Shown here: positions 48,744-60,339 of the stretch, piece by piece
Position numbering within the stretch: position 1 is the first letter of the stretch
How the letters are laid out: each line of letters begins with the position of its first letter
Assembly (NCBI GenBank): GCA_021234155.1
Contig: JAJEKV010000020.1
Span: 18,591,018-18,655,017, forward strand
DNA from: Isoetes taiwanensis
Lineage: Eukaryota; Streptophyta; Lycopodiopsida; Isoetales; Isoetaceae
Reading direction: 5' to 3'
Length of the DNA stretch: 64,000 nucleotides
Notes under the pieces: model-generated
Seen by the model: the letters and a program-made list of their open reading frames with translations, nothing else
The model's database searches: none
What the model was told of the DNA's origin: nothing
Position numbers and translations under genes: made by a program

Positions 48744-48757
48744 GTGGTGGGGGGGAG
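48744..48757 (+). other. Polypurine tract of the LARD-like element
   Basis: GTGGTGGGGGGGAG immediately before the 3' LTR, the expected priming position for plus-strand synthesis. Confidence 0.7.
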
Positions 48758-49204
48758 TGTTAGCCCTTTGGGCTAAACATATGTATGAGTGGCATAGGCC
48801 ACATGTATTTATCACATTGGACCACTTGATCTAGGGCCCAGATTTAGCCCACATATGCGGTAGGTGGCATAGGCCACATGTCTTTGTCATATTGGACCCC
48901 ACAATCTATGGCCCAGATTTAGCCTAGATCTGTGGACGGTGAGATGTCAGTTAGGGTTAGGGTTTTGCTCTACTATTTAGAGAGAGCATTTTCTCTCATT
49001 GTTTAGGTTTTTGCTCACGTTTTGGAGCACCTCCTTTTGGAGCATCAATATGATTCTGTTTTGTTCATTCTTTGCTTTGTTCTTGTTCTTGGAGTTCTTT
49101 CCCATCTTCTTTTGTTGATCCATGAGCATTTGTGGCAGCCTTGTGCCATCCGGCAGTCATGGACTGCTGCTGCAAGGTGATGCCAAGAACCCCAAACATC
49201 AACA
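48758..49204 (+). repeat. 3' LTR of the LARD-like element
   Basis: 447 bp, nearly identical to 44928-45374, followed by CGGCT. Confidence 0.94.
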
Positions 49205-49746
49205 CGGCTAAACCCTCAAGAAAAGACCCAGGTAAAGATGTGTACACAATGCATCTGCTAGCACTTGCAAGTCACGCTTCTGTAAGCAAAATCCTAACTC
49301 AATCTTTTCTATCCATCCACCAGCAGAAATTGACCACTAATATAATATCTGGTCAATTTCTAGTAGAAGTTAGAACCACTTATGTCTATCACCGAATCAA
49401 AGTTCCATAGATCTCTTACCTAATTCTGGACGATTTTGTAGTCCATTCCGCGGTCTGTCCATTCAGAAGACATATCTGACCATGGAGCATTCCATTCTAC
49501 ATGCAAATCTGAAACCTAGCCAGGCGGGTGCAAATCCAACTAAGTGCAAATCGACTATTGCAACTGGTCCTAGCCAGGTCGATTTAGATAGCCTTCAAAG
49601 TGCAAGTCCGAAATGAACAGTGCGGTATAAGGATCAAGGATGAAAGCTGCTTGATCGTTCGTGGCAAGAGGAAGAAGATCATCACCGGTATCGTTCTCAA
49701 ATCGATTATTAGCAGGCATAAGCGCAAAAATGTGCCATTTCAAAGA

Positions 49747-49948
49747 CATAATTGGGCGGAAACAATAATCAACGTGGCAATACCTAACTTTAAAAACTAA
49801 TCTAGACCATTAGTTCACATCAAACAAAATCAACCGTCCAAAATGAACATAATTGGGTGGAAACAATAATCAACGTGGCAATACCTAACTTTAAAAACTA
49901 ATCTAGACCATTAATTCACATCAAACAAAATCAACCGTCTAAAATGAA
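49747..49948 (+). repeat. 101-bp tandem duplication
   Basis: CATAATTGGGCGGAAACAAT... (49747-49847) is repeated immediately at 49848-49948 with a few substitutions. The 66-codon frame here is coincidental. 49210-49746 holds nothing recognised. Confidence 0.85.
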
Positions 49949-50226
49949 AGTTGATGACAAACACTCAAAATCCCTTTAGTATAAAGAAAGATATACAAGA
50001 ATATTAATACGTCCTACGGCGCATTGTTCCAGTTTTAGTATGTCCCTATATTCCCTTTAATTCTCCTGGATTCCCTTACATTCTAGAAATTTCTAGAACA
50101 TTTTAGAACTTTCTTGAACATTTTGAAACTTTCAAAATATCCTAGAATATTATAGTCTATTTTATCTTAATTAGAATATTACCCTTAAGTATATTTGAAA
50201 CATAAATTATTCATAGAATTAATGCT

Positions 50227-50287
50227 TGGTCTAGTGGTTAGAGTGGGGGGCTAGGGGGTTGAGGACTAGGGTTCGAATCCCCCCAAT
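50227..50287 (+). repeat. tRNA-like head (SINE-type), copy 1
   Basis: Pol III promoter-like boxes: A box TGGTCTAGTGG (50227-50237) and a perfect B box GGTTCGAATCC (50270-50280), about 32 bp apart as in tRNA genes. The acceptor stem does not pair, so it is not a functional tRNA; a tRNA-derived SINE head is the better reading. Confidence 0.6.
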
Positions 50288-51459
50288 AACATAAAAATTT
50301 TTAAAAGCCTTTCCTTAAGGAACGAGCATTCAATATGAGCCTTAGGATCTTAGACTTGATCAACGATCAAGATCTCACCATATAAAAGCAATATGAGCCG
50401 TAGGATCTATTACATATAATTCCCAAAGCCACGTGAACCGTAGGATGTGTCCCCAAGCCATGTGAGCCGTCGGATCTCGGCCGATCAATCTGGACCGTAG
50501 CACCATGGTGCATATTACATATGTAAACTCCCAGGCCATCTGGGCCGTAGGATATGTCCCAAACCCACGTGAGCCGTCGGATCTCGAACGGACGGTCGGA
50601 TAAGCGCGAAACATAAGAACATATATAGGACAAGAAAATTAATACGTCCTACGGCGCATTGTTCCCGTTTTAGCATGTTCTTATAGTGCAAGGCCCTGTC
50701 GTGCTCTATGTACTATATTTAGCATTCATGAAGATTCCCTTAGATTCTCTTAGAATTTTCAATTTTGATTGAGGTGCTTACCCATGAGCATTTAGAACCT
50801 TCCAAAATAATCTATTTTGGATCTGTGTTCTAAAACACTTTCTATTTTAATACTAAGGCTCTTGCCCTGAGCATCTAGAACATCTTTTTTTCAAGATTTA
50901 TATTGTACACCTCTATTGTGGCTCTTTGCAAAAGCCTAAAAAAACTCTAAGATTTCATCAAGATTTTCTTAGATTCCCTTAGATATTATGAAGATTTCCT
51001 TAGATTCAACTAGATTTTAAGAGATTCCCTTAGACTTGTAAATATTTTCCTAGATTCTCTTATAATTTATGAGATTTCCTTAGATTCCCTTTAATTCTCC
51101 TGGATTCCTTTACATTCTAGAAATTTCTAGAACATTCTAGAACTTTCTGGAACATTCTGGGACTTTCAATACATCCTAGAACTTTCTAAAAGTATTTCCC
51201 TATTCCTTTACATCCCTGAAGATTCCCCTACATTCTAGAACTTATTAGAACAATTATCTTATATTCCAAAACATTTTAGAATTCTGGAACTTTCTAGAAC
51301 ATTCTAGAACTTTCTAGAGTCTTCTAGAACATTCTAGAGCCTTCTAGAACATTCTAGAGCCTTCTAGAACTATCTAGAATGTTATATTCTATTTTATCTT
51401 AATTAGAACACTATGCTTAACTATATTTGAAACATTAATTATTTTAATGAATCAATGCC

Positions 51460-51521
51460 TGGTCTAGTGGTTAGAATGGGGGGCTGGGGGGGTTGATGGT
51501 CAGGGTTCAAATCCCCCAAAT
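51460..51521 (+). repeat. tRNA-like head (SINE-type), copy 2
   Basis: A box TGGTCTAGTGG (51460-51470) and B box GGTTCAAATCC (51504-51514), with one C-to-T (or G-to-A) change relative to copy 1. The flanks match copy 1, so both derive from duplication or insertion of the same repeat. Confidence 0.6.
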
Positions 51522-51899
51522 GACATAAAAATTTTAAAAGACTCTCCTTAAGGACCGAGCATTCAATATGAGCCTTAGGATCTTAGATTCGATCAACGAT
51601 CGAGATCTCACCATATGAAAGCAACATGAGCCGTAGGATCTATTACATATAATTCCCAAAGCCATTTAGACCGTAAGATATGTGCAAAGCCACCTGAGCC
51701 GTAGGATCTCGGACCGACGGTCAGGATCAAGAACAACCTGGACCGTAGGATCGTCTATATAGAATCTGTATATAAACTCCCAAGCCATCTGGGCCGTAGG
51801 ATGTGTCCCCAAGCAACGTGAGCCGTCGGATCTCGAACGGACGGTCGGATAAGCGCGACAAACATAAGAACATATATATGTGATTGATGATTGATATAT

Positions 51900-52290
51900 T
51901 TTTTTTTTCCGCGTACGAATTTGAAATTTGAATTTCGCGTATGCGAAACCTTTTAAACTGCGTACGCGAAACAGTATAAAGCGCGTAGTTACAAATTTGA
52001 AATTTGAAAACCGCGTACACAAAACCTTCTAAACCGCGTACGCGAAATAGTATAAAGCGCGTACGCGGAAAAAAAAAATTTGCGTACGTGGTTTTTACTG
52101 TTTCGCGTACGCGAAAGAACTTTCGCGTAGAAGCTTTCGCGTACGCGAAATTTTATTTTCCCGGCCGGCGACTAAAAAACGTAGAATATGTTTTTTTCAA
52201 AAAAATACATATTTTTTAACTTTATACGTCAGGAATTTAGATTTCGTACGTACAGAACTATCCCTGATGAAGACGCTCTCAAGTTGGATA
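51900..52290 (-). repeat. GCGTACGCG palindrome-rich block 2
   Basis: Multiple CGCGTACGCG, CGTACGCGAAA and TTCGCGTACGC words separated by AGTATAAAG and GAAATTTGAAA. The reverse complement resembles the block at 37541-37870, including an adjacent ATCAGGGATAG-like segment near 52258. It sits just downstream of the 52440-53532 gene. Confidence 0.7.
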
Positions 52291-52439
52291 CAATATTTTG
52301 GTCTGTTCGTCCAAGCGATGTCTCTTACTATATGGGATCTTCAGAGCTTGGATGATCTTGTAGACTAGGAATTTAAGTACACAATACACATAGTGTTATA
52401 GTCCTAGGCACTTGTTACGACATACACATGTATTGTTAT

Positions 52440-53532
52440 TCATCTCAAAATTAGGTCTTGTTCTGTTATAGCGAGGTCCCCTCTTGCTTCTACCAAGTGA
52501 CCTTCTACCAACAAGCCACTCACCCAATCCCTTTTTTTTTTTGAAATCCATGGTGCATGCTGATATCTTGTGCCAACACTGTCATCATGGATCTGACCAT
52601 GGAAAACAACACCTTCCTTGTTGATATGGTTCTTCTTGTAGTATATAATCTGACTCCATTCCGGTTTAATATACAGTTGTCTTATTAAAAAGTGACACAT
52701 ACAACCTCGTTTGTAGGACTCACCACGCCATCTTCTACTTATTCCAGTAACTTGAGCTCTGCTCTTCCTTTTATTCCTTCCTTTACCGCGTTGTTCAACC
52801 CCTCCTACAACTTCAGCATTATCTTCTTCTATAGGCTCAATATGGTCAGGATCATCCACTTGTTGCTCAATACATTGCTGCTCAACCTGTTGTTCCATAG
52901 GTTCTGCAGTATCCCATCCTTTCCCCCATTTGGTTTTCTTCTTTCTGTTCTTGCCTTCGCTTCGTGGCTCAATTGGATGAATGTCCTCGCTGAAATCACT
53001 TGGTCCATAAGTGCACCAGTAGCTACAATTACAAATGGCAAGTTACATTTTAATTTAGTTCCTGCACACCAAACATCTATTTCAAATAAGGCTTACATTG
53101 TATATGTCAAATGACTATTCACATTAGATTGTTTCAAAGAGCCTGGTTTTTGGCATTTGCTAGTGCTCTTGTAGAAATCTGTTGGGCAATGCACATTTCT
53201 CCTCTCCCCTTCAACAAAATCTGGAACATGGGCAGTTGGAATGTAACAAAATTGGGCTGAAACACCACTAACTGAGCCAACCGCTTTCTTTACTCTTTTG
53301 TCTTTGTCTTCTGTCCATTGCAAATTCTTTTGGCTGAAAGGTCCCTCGAGAGGATTTTGTGCCTCAATCCCTTCCAACATCTGCCACAAAATAGAAGGAA
53401 ATAAAGCAGGAGATGATGTACTGTGCCATGTTTTTCCAAAAATAAAGAACTTCATGATACTCTTACCTGCTGCTGGACGGAGTAAATATCATTGGGCTTG
53501 TCGTTAGCAAAGCTGTTTTTGCATACATCCAT
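52440..53532 (-). CDS. Spliced gene, putative Cys/His DNA-binding protein (transposase N-terminal-like)
   Basis: Model: exons 53532-53467, 53380-53097 and 53022-52440, with introns GTAAGA...GGCAG and GTAAGC...TGTAG. All phases agree, giving 933 nt, 310 residues plus stop. The N-terminal half has HVPDFVEGERRNVHCPTDFY and a Cys-rich boundary (YWCTYGPSDF). An acidic/Gln-rich linker (QQVEQQCIEQQVDDPDH) and basic segment (RGKGRNKRKSRAQV) follow. Then comes RGCMCHFLIRQLYIKPEWSQ, with a following NHINKEGVVFHG, a C-x-C...H...H pattern reminiscent of the GCM/WRKY-like zinc domains of plant MULE/FAR1-type transposases. That family link is inference from pattern. No catalytic DDE domain is visible. It may be a transposase remnant or a domesticated DNA-binding protein. 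Start chosen at the first ATG in the open exon. Confidence 0.55.
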
Positions 53533-53621
53533 GGTGGGACAATGACTCAATTGATTTTACATTGTAAACAAGTGACCAAATTTAAAACAAGCTGAAAGAA
53601 CAATGGCTTTAAGGCTGTTGA

Positions 53622-54122
53622 TCAGTGAATGGGTTCAAGAAACGTAAATATATTTACTTCATTTCTATAGAAATGCTCCACTCCAAATCGACCAGCTTTG
53701 GGTTCCTCTTGCATCAATTTCGCTCCAATGAAGGCGCGGGAAGGGCAGGAATTGTCTTGAAATGGCACTCTATTTGAAAAAATAGAATTCCTTCTTTCGT
53801 GGCTTAAACATGCCACACTGACATCTGTACAAGGTAGTTGAACCCCATTCTTGCATGGCATTAGGATCCATGGCATATTCAAAATGGGTGGTCGCGCCCA
53901 TCCCCCGACATCAGGAGTCATCCCCCATCCATCAGGAGTCATCCCCCATCCACGGCTATAACATGTCAAAAAGGCATGGTTAAAACATGTCAGTGTCCGA
54001 CATATACGGGGCTCGGATGTGAATTTGCCAGAAGGTATTAATTGCATGGCTGGGATGATCCCATTGGACGGACGGATGGGATCACTTGAAAAGTACCTGA
54101 CATCGTCAAGTACCCAAAACAA
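53622..54122 (-). pseudogene. Frame-broken exon-like remnant upstream of the 52440-53532 gene
   Basis: A 166-codon frame, but the more protein-like sequence alternates between frames: LYRCQCGMFKPRKKEFYFFK in one and CPSRAFIGAKLMQEEPKAGR in another. The Cys pattern (RCQCG) suggests an upstream part of the same kind of zinc protein. A 20-bp unit ATCAGGAGTCATCCCCCATC is tandemly doubled near 53920-53950. Confidence 0.3.
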
Positions 54123-55630
54123 GGGTACCCAAAACGGCCGTTCCGAGGGGCCTGATGATTCCTCGAGAAGGGCGGGCCTGCAAAGGGATCACCAAGACAA
54201 GGGTAAATATATTTCACCCATTTCGTGTCATTGGAAATTTTTTTATTTCAACCAGAGTTCTTGATTCAATCTGAACCAGTTTTTTTGGTTCAATCCTCGG
54301 TCTTTGCCACACTGATTGCAGCGTAACACTACCCAACAACCCCCCAGGCACTAGTTGTCATGTTATTCCTAAAATGCCCCTGCAACAGAAGAGGGCAAAC
54401 CATCACATTATTGCTAAAATGCATATGCCCCAGAAAGAAACAGGAAAGGCCAAACCGAGTTCTACCAGATTTGGGAACATTGACTTATGCTTGTCTGCTC
54501 AGTATATATAATATATAAAACAGCCAGACCAGTCAATCCTCACAAGGATGGCATGTGCCTTTCACCAGATTTCGTTCTTCCCATCTATGTTCAGAGCTAT
54601 CTGCACCAGCTAAAACTACTAGAGATTGATGGGCGGTTTGCACCCTGACACAGCGATGCAATTTTGATTTTGAATTCAGCAACACAAGGTGCACTTTGCG
54701 CCCGCTGATGAGCGTGGAATCTCTCAGCTGGCTTAGTCAGCCAAAACATCATTCATGTGCTTCCCACAAGGGATGGCAAATTATTTCAAGATCAGAATTA
54801 TGTTCTAGTTATTCTTATCCGATCAAAGACTCGTTAAACGTCATTTCAAATTAAAAAACATGTTTACATGGAGATTTGATGTGCTGGGAAATATGATCAA
54901 ATCTAAAGAACCAAGGCTGGAAAGCTGCAACATTCTGCGCAAGGGGATCAATTTGTAGCCAAAAAGGAACATCCGGAAGAGTGCAGACTTCGGCAATGGC
55001 AAATCTGGTAGATAGCAGAGATGATCCTGGAGTATATAAGCAGCTGAATCTCCTGGCATAAACCATGTGAACCAGGGTAATGTGGTTTTCTCACCGTTGA
55101 ACAAAAATTTCAAGGATGTCATGTGAACCCTACATGAGAATGTGTAGCAATGGTAGATCCTTGAGGTAATCCCCCTTACATGACTAAGATCTAGACCATG
55201 CAATCCGATCATCCAAGGCCTGATTTTTTCTTGTATAACAAAGCAGCTGACGTTTTATAGCAGCATGCCTGCCACAGAACTATTACTGCACACATTAAGA
55301 GACGACAGTACACCATTGTCATTATGAATCTCCATCATATATGCATATATGCCTTCAAAATCTTGTCACGTGGTGGACCATTTGAGTAATGAGAACCCTA
55401 AAACTTCTGGGAGCGCGTATAGTTGACCACCGAGATTATTCTCAGCCATATCCTTCATAGTAGAAACTGATGTGCCTCATCACCTAAAAGCCTGTCAAAA
55501 ACTCTCTGGCATTGTACACATTTATCAAATTGGCAAGGAACTGACGACAATAGCCTCCATGCACCATTACCTAGAAGGTAACCTCAATAATAAATTACAA
55601 ATGAATTCCAAAAAAAAACATCAATTATGT
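54123..55630. other. Intergenic, nothing recognised except 3' flank of the bromodomain gene
   Basis: No supported gene. The minus-strand frame 55212-54841 has no domain or splice support. The stretch to 55631 would include the 3' untranslated region of the next gene; I cannot place its polyadenylation site. Confidence 0.5.
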
Positions 55631-58600
55631 TCAGGAGTGTCCATCCCCCAGGGATTTGTCTATGTCCATATTTTCGTGCAAGTGAGCGTCCAGTCCCTCC
55701 ACCTGGACTTCAGACTCCTTGATTTGATCAACATTATCTCCTTCACAGACTTCAATGCCGACAGAGGGACTATGCCCAGCATCATGAATTGCTGCAAGAA
55801 ATTTAGATGCCCTGGACCCAGTAGAAACACCTTTCTTCATGTGTTTCCGCTTGCCTTTTGGGAAGCTGCTGATGATGAAACGATGAGGAACTGCGTCAGT
55901 CATGCCATAGTCATCACCGACAATGGGGAGCCCAAAAAACTTGCCTCCCCGACCAGATTTTGAACTTGATGCATCTGCAGCCTTCTTAATATTTTGCGGC
56001 AAGTACCTTTGTTCTCTTTCTTTTGTTGCTAAGGTAGCATGGCGATTCACATATGCCTCATCTTCCGTATCCTTTATGTTGACATAGCATTGTGTGGTAA
56101 GGAAACAAAAAAATAGAAAAAACACAAACATGTGCAACACAAGAATAACAATACCTCATCGCTTGAGTCTGGCAAGGCTTGTTCCCTTTTTCCATTGACC
56201 TGGCGCCACTGAGGAGTCTCAATATGTGCATGCTTAATGTGCTCAACGTATTTTACGCCCACATTGACAGGCATAACCATGTTACTTATGTCATAATCTG
56301 CCGATCTCCTCCGCAGCACATTCGATCCCTGAGATCCAATACAATGCCGACTGCGTGTAGCACGCAAGGCCGATTTGACATTCATGTTTGTTGGACCCTG
56401 AATTGACCCCTTTGGGGACAACATGCATGGAGATTTTTGTAACAAAGGCGACCTAAGCTGGTGCCTGAGCTTCCTTGTGCGGGACTGTAAGGACTCTATC
56501 ATCCACATTACCTGTTCAACAGAATCTTCATCTGGGCCAAAAAATGGATCCTGTGAACGATCCAGGTCAAATTCTTCTATACCTTCTCCAGCTTCCACAT
56601 CTGAGAATGCAATAAAATCAACATCACTAAGGAAAACCAGCTTAAATAAAGATGCACAGAACATACAGTTTTGTTCACCAGCGTGATAGGTGTCGACATC
56701 CAAAGGTCCATCTTCATGTTCCGGTTGTTTCTTTTCTGGCAAGGCAGAAAAAGACGTTACAATTAGATGTCCAATCAACTTCTGCTTCATATACAGGCGA
56801 CTTCCAACATTAAGGGTGTGAGAATGCAAATTACCATATCTTGAAAATAGAGAATGTCTTGTCATAGATGCAGTTATCTCTACATCATTATCCACCTTCC
56901 TTTGCCGTCGAAGAAGAGCACGATGATTCTTTTTCCGAGCATCAAAAATTTCTCTTGCTGCTGATCCATACTTTCCCAGATTTGTCTGAACCTTGCCATA
57001 CTGTATATCCGTTAAAATCCTATCATACTTAGCAGCTTGTTGTTGAAGCTCTTTTATTCTAAGCTCTAACCATCTGCAGCGCCATTCAATTCCTCGCCGA
57101 TAATTTTTCCAGTCCAGGTTAAGCGCCTTCTTTGGTCTAATGCAAACAATGATAGCAATGAGTGTATAGTTTCACTTCCCAAGCAAGCAGTAAGCAAAGG
57201 CATTTAATGCAATCCTAGTAGTAAACCAGGCACTTTGATGCTTCTCTTTTTGCATACAATGGCAGAACATGGAACTTTAACACTCAATCACAAGGATTGA
57301 CCTGTACCCAAAAGCATGGCACGACACAACTACACTAATGCATATTGTTTCACATGGGCTATTGTTCACATAGGGACGAAGAACACCAGAAAGGTTGATA
57401 TTACCTTTGAGGAACCAAACTTTCGTCTTCATGACTTGCAGACATGGCTCCATTACCATCTCTCAGATTCGACTGAACTTCCAAGCCCTCCTCTGCTGTT
57501 GCATAACCACTTAATGAACTCCAAGTACAAGTGAAGGAAGAACTTGAGCACTCTGTAGCTTGATTATCAGAGTCTACCCTAAAATCCTCATATGTTGTAT
57601 CAAATTCTTCTAAAACCTCCACCATCGCCTCTGAGTTGGTAGGCCATGAGATATGTGTCCTCTGACCTTGTTTTTCATATTGAGAAAGTAATGATGGTAC
57701 AATAATTCCATTCCCAAGCCCTCCGAAAGACTGATCCACATTGTCTCCAGAAGAAGTGGGAATAGCATTCCTGCCTTCCAAATTGGCGTCATTTTCACTA
57801 GGTAGCAATAGAGGGAATGATAAATTTTCCAATCTTTTCAATAAATTTGAGCTTTTGACCTGTCCTTCGCTGGCCTTCTTCTCGAATAAACTTATATAAT
57901 TTTTGCCTTCATCAAGGAGCGTTTTTGCCGCCTTCCAAATCTTTGAACGCTTCTGATTATATTTCATGGCATTGTAGCAAATGCGCTCAAAGTCATCCTA
58001 CATATTATGTTGGCTTGAGAAACAATTTTACAAAATATGGTAACATGCATCTAAGAATTACTTACCACAAAAAACTGCCACGAGAGATATTGATGTCTCT
58101 GAACTTTTTCCATCATGACAGAAAAGCACATTGGATGTGTAATCACCTTACTGTAGTTGGGAGCAGACGATTCATCCACAGGCTCCATAAAAATTTCATA
58201 TGGATCTAAGCTGCAACAGATTCATAGCACATAGAGAGCATAAGTGCAACTACCTAAAGCAAATCCCCACAATAATAGGTACTCCTTTACATCCCAAATG
58301 TGCTCCTTGAAGGAGCAAAGTGCAGAGAAAACTCGAGAAACAAAACTTTACTATCCATCAGTGACACATGAATGGTATCAAGGAGGACCAATTTCTTAGC
58401 CATTCCTATATTATACAATGAACATGGTAGCCAAAAAACGTCCATAAATGGGACTTCAAATTTACCAAGATCCATTGGTTGCCACTAAAATCAGAACCGG
58501 AGCCCACTTAAGAATGCAAGTACCTAGACGCCGACTCTACACTCTGCTCCCAATTATTTGGTCTCAAAACAATTTTTTCAGACGCATAGCAAAAGATGTC

Positions 58601-60339
58601 ATATTCTCATCGGGTTAATGGACAGTGCATGAACTCCACATTTACCTAAACAAAAAAAAATGGATAACAAACTCTTAACTGCAAAATAAAACATCAGTTT
58701 TACTCTTCGACTTATTAACTTTTCAAATAATGGGCATTTAATTCCATTTGAGATAATTCTTTATATTTTTGTTCCCATTTTACATGTAAGTTGCAACCAT
58801 TTATGTATTATATTTTTAAAGCAGCAGAATGATAGTCAACGGAAAAGACGCATCCATCATAATAAAGAGTTCCTACCTGATTAACTTGTTTAAAACATCG
58901 AGCAAATTGGACTCCTCAAAGGTATCTGGCATAGCAGCAAAAGAATCTTCTTGGTTCCCTTTCTTATTTACTGGCCCTGCAGAGCTACCTGGAGCTGCAC
59001 AACAACCTCCAGCAATGAGACACCACATACTTCTAGCCTCCAACATTGTTGCATTATCTTAAAACACAGTTTCATTCCAACTAGCCGTTGAATGTATACA
59101 AGACAAACTCATCATAATACCAACTGGCTCTAATGCAGACAATGTAACAAGTGCCATAATATTAAGCACAGTACAGTAAACAATACACCAACCAATCAAA
59201 ACACCTGCAAAAACCTAATAAACACTTGGGCCATGTTTGATTAATAAAATCCTGATGCATTGGCTATTTAAAAGTCATTGTAGACCCAACAGAAAAGAAG
59301 ACTTACTACAATTTCCTTGATTTTGTGAAATGGAGTCCAGCTGTGAACCACACTCCTTGCTTTCCAATTGATTATTGCAAACTTCGCGGTCCATGTCTTC
59401 AACAATGAAGCTTGACGCATCATGTTTAAGGTCTACACCTGCAGGCTTATCATGTTTAAGGTCTACACCTGCAGGTTTCTCTAGGTTCCTTAGTTGCGTA
59501 TATGGTTTTAAATGATCAATCAAGTCCTTGTTCTGCAATTTCTGCTGGATATAACCCGTTTTCTCCATGCCACCAAGGCCCAGGGTCTCCTGTAATGCCT
59601 CGTTAGACCCTGAGAATACTTCCAACTGTTTGGATAACACTTGTTTGGCTGAAGATGCAGAATGTAATGGTGCCACGTATGCTTGAGAATTCGACTCTAC
59701 CAAGCTGGCAATTCTTGGGGCTTTTAACACCCCACCGCCATTTGCAACAAGAACAGAACCTACTTCCGGGGAAATCCTAGAATCTGCCAGTATGTCAAAA
59801 TTTTCAACAGATGAATCCTTGTATACATTGCATGGGTTTGTTAGGTCTTTATTATACAATGCCAAATCAACTTGATCAATATCCTTGTAGGTAGAAAATG
59901 ATTTCTTACACCCATCCCTATCACTGTCCTCAGTTCCTGTTTTTAACTCAGATTTCTTTGCTTGCATGTCTGCCTTTTCTCCAGCTCCTTTAGATTGTGA
60001 GTCTTGAATTATCCACTTTCGACTATCTTGAACAGAAGACATTGTTTTAATTAGGAACTGAGAACCCGCGGAGTAATTAACAGCTGTCTTTACAGTCATA
60101 CTGTCAGAGGATGCAGCATGTAGAATCTGAAGCTCACTAGAACATGACTCAAATCCAATCTGGTTGACCCGTTTTTGTTCCTTAGATGTATAGTGTTCTT
60201 TATTTTTGTTGGCCACTTCGTCAGGTACTGCTTGAATGATGCAGGCAGTAACACCTAGCTTGCCTCCACAACTAATTCCGAGCCCATGATCATGTTTTAC
60301 ATTCTCCTGAAATAAACCAGCTGCTGGACTTCCACTCAT
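55631..60339 (-). CDS. Bromodomain plus PEHE-like domain protein, seven coding exons
   Basis: Exons: 60339-59307, 58994-58877, 58210-58066, 57997-57405, 57136-56679, 56600-56155, 56071-55631. Every junction is GT-AG and all phases agree, giving 3,234 nt and 1,077 residues. Residues 1-344 are low-complexity, with a 10-residue tandem repeat (KPAGVDLKHD). A bromodomain spans about 384-455: ZA-loop PVDESSAPNYSKVITHPM and ICYNAMKYN, whose last Asn (about 446) is the acetyl-lysine-binding residue. A helical block lies at about 631-690 (IEWRCRWLELRIKELQQQ). Residues about 880-960 resemble the PEHE domain of MSL1/KANSL1: DISNMVMP, HIETPQWRQV and DEAYVNRH. A nuclear role in reading and supporting histone acetylation (NSL/MSL-like complex) is inferred. 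The frame stays open upstream to 60399, and a 13-codon exon 60734-60696 would join in phase, so the true start may be earlier. The 78-bp intron 56678-56601 is a multiple of three and could be retained. Confidence 0.85.

Larger units (their letters stand above)
45375..48757 (+). repeat. Internal region of the LARD-like element: tandem repeats, no coding capacity
   Basis: Contents in order: an 85-bp sequence (GATTCTATCTCTGGTATTTG...) repeated at 45488-45572 and 45580-45664; a CCCACGGCCC/CACGGCGTGG minisatellite (about 47015-47480); a 22-base A run (47501-47522); three copies of a TTCAAGTTCAAC...GGCGTGAAGATGA...CTTCCGCCCC unit (48190-48425); and two copies of GTGGCAAGCTC...AGAAGTGGTGACAGCCTTCT (about 48500-48610). 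Frames up to 199 codons are translations of these repeats. Confidence 0.85.
44928..49204 (+). mobile_element. Young non-coding LTR retrotransposon (LARD-like)
   Basis: Two 447-bp direct repeats flank 3.4 kb. LTRs begin TGTTAGCCC and end CATCAACA; the target duplication CGGCT is perfect (44923-44927 and 49205-49209). A primer-binding site follows the first LTR and a G-rich polypurine tract precedes the second. By eye the LTRs differ at a single base (T/C, near 45026 and 48856), implying very recent insertion. The interior has no gag or pol, so it must be mobilised by proteins from another element. Confidence 0.94.
50045..51885 (+). repeat. Large imperfect direct repeat of an AT-rich element
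   Basis: Two copies, roughly 50045-50632 and 51075-51885, share the order: CCTTTAATTCTCCTGGATTC; a run of TTCTAGAACATTCTAGAAC words; a tRNA-like segment; CCTTAAGGA(A/C)CGAGCATTCA; several AGCCGTAGGATCT / GAGCCGTCGGATC words; and a shared end GGACGGTCGGATAAGCGCGA. The copies differ in length mainly in the TTCTAGAA tract. Probably a non-autonomous transposon family; no protein. Confidence 0.75.

Noticed and set aside
50227-50287. Functional tRNA gene
   Set aside because: A and B boxes are present, but the ends do not form an acceptor stem and the segment is duplicated within a repeat.
54841-55212. 123-codon minus-strand frame as a separate gene
   Set aside because: No domain or conserved motif; lies in the 3' flank of the bromodomain gene.
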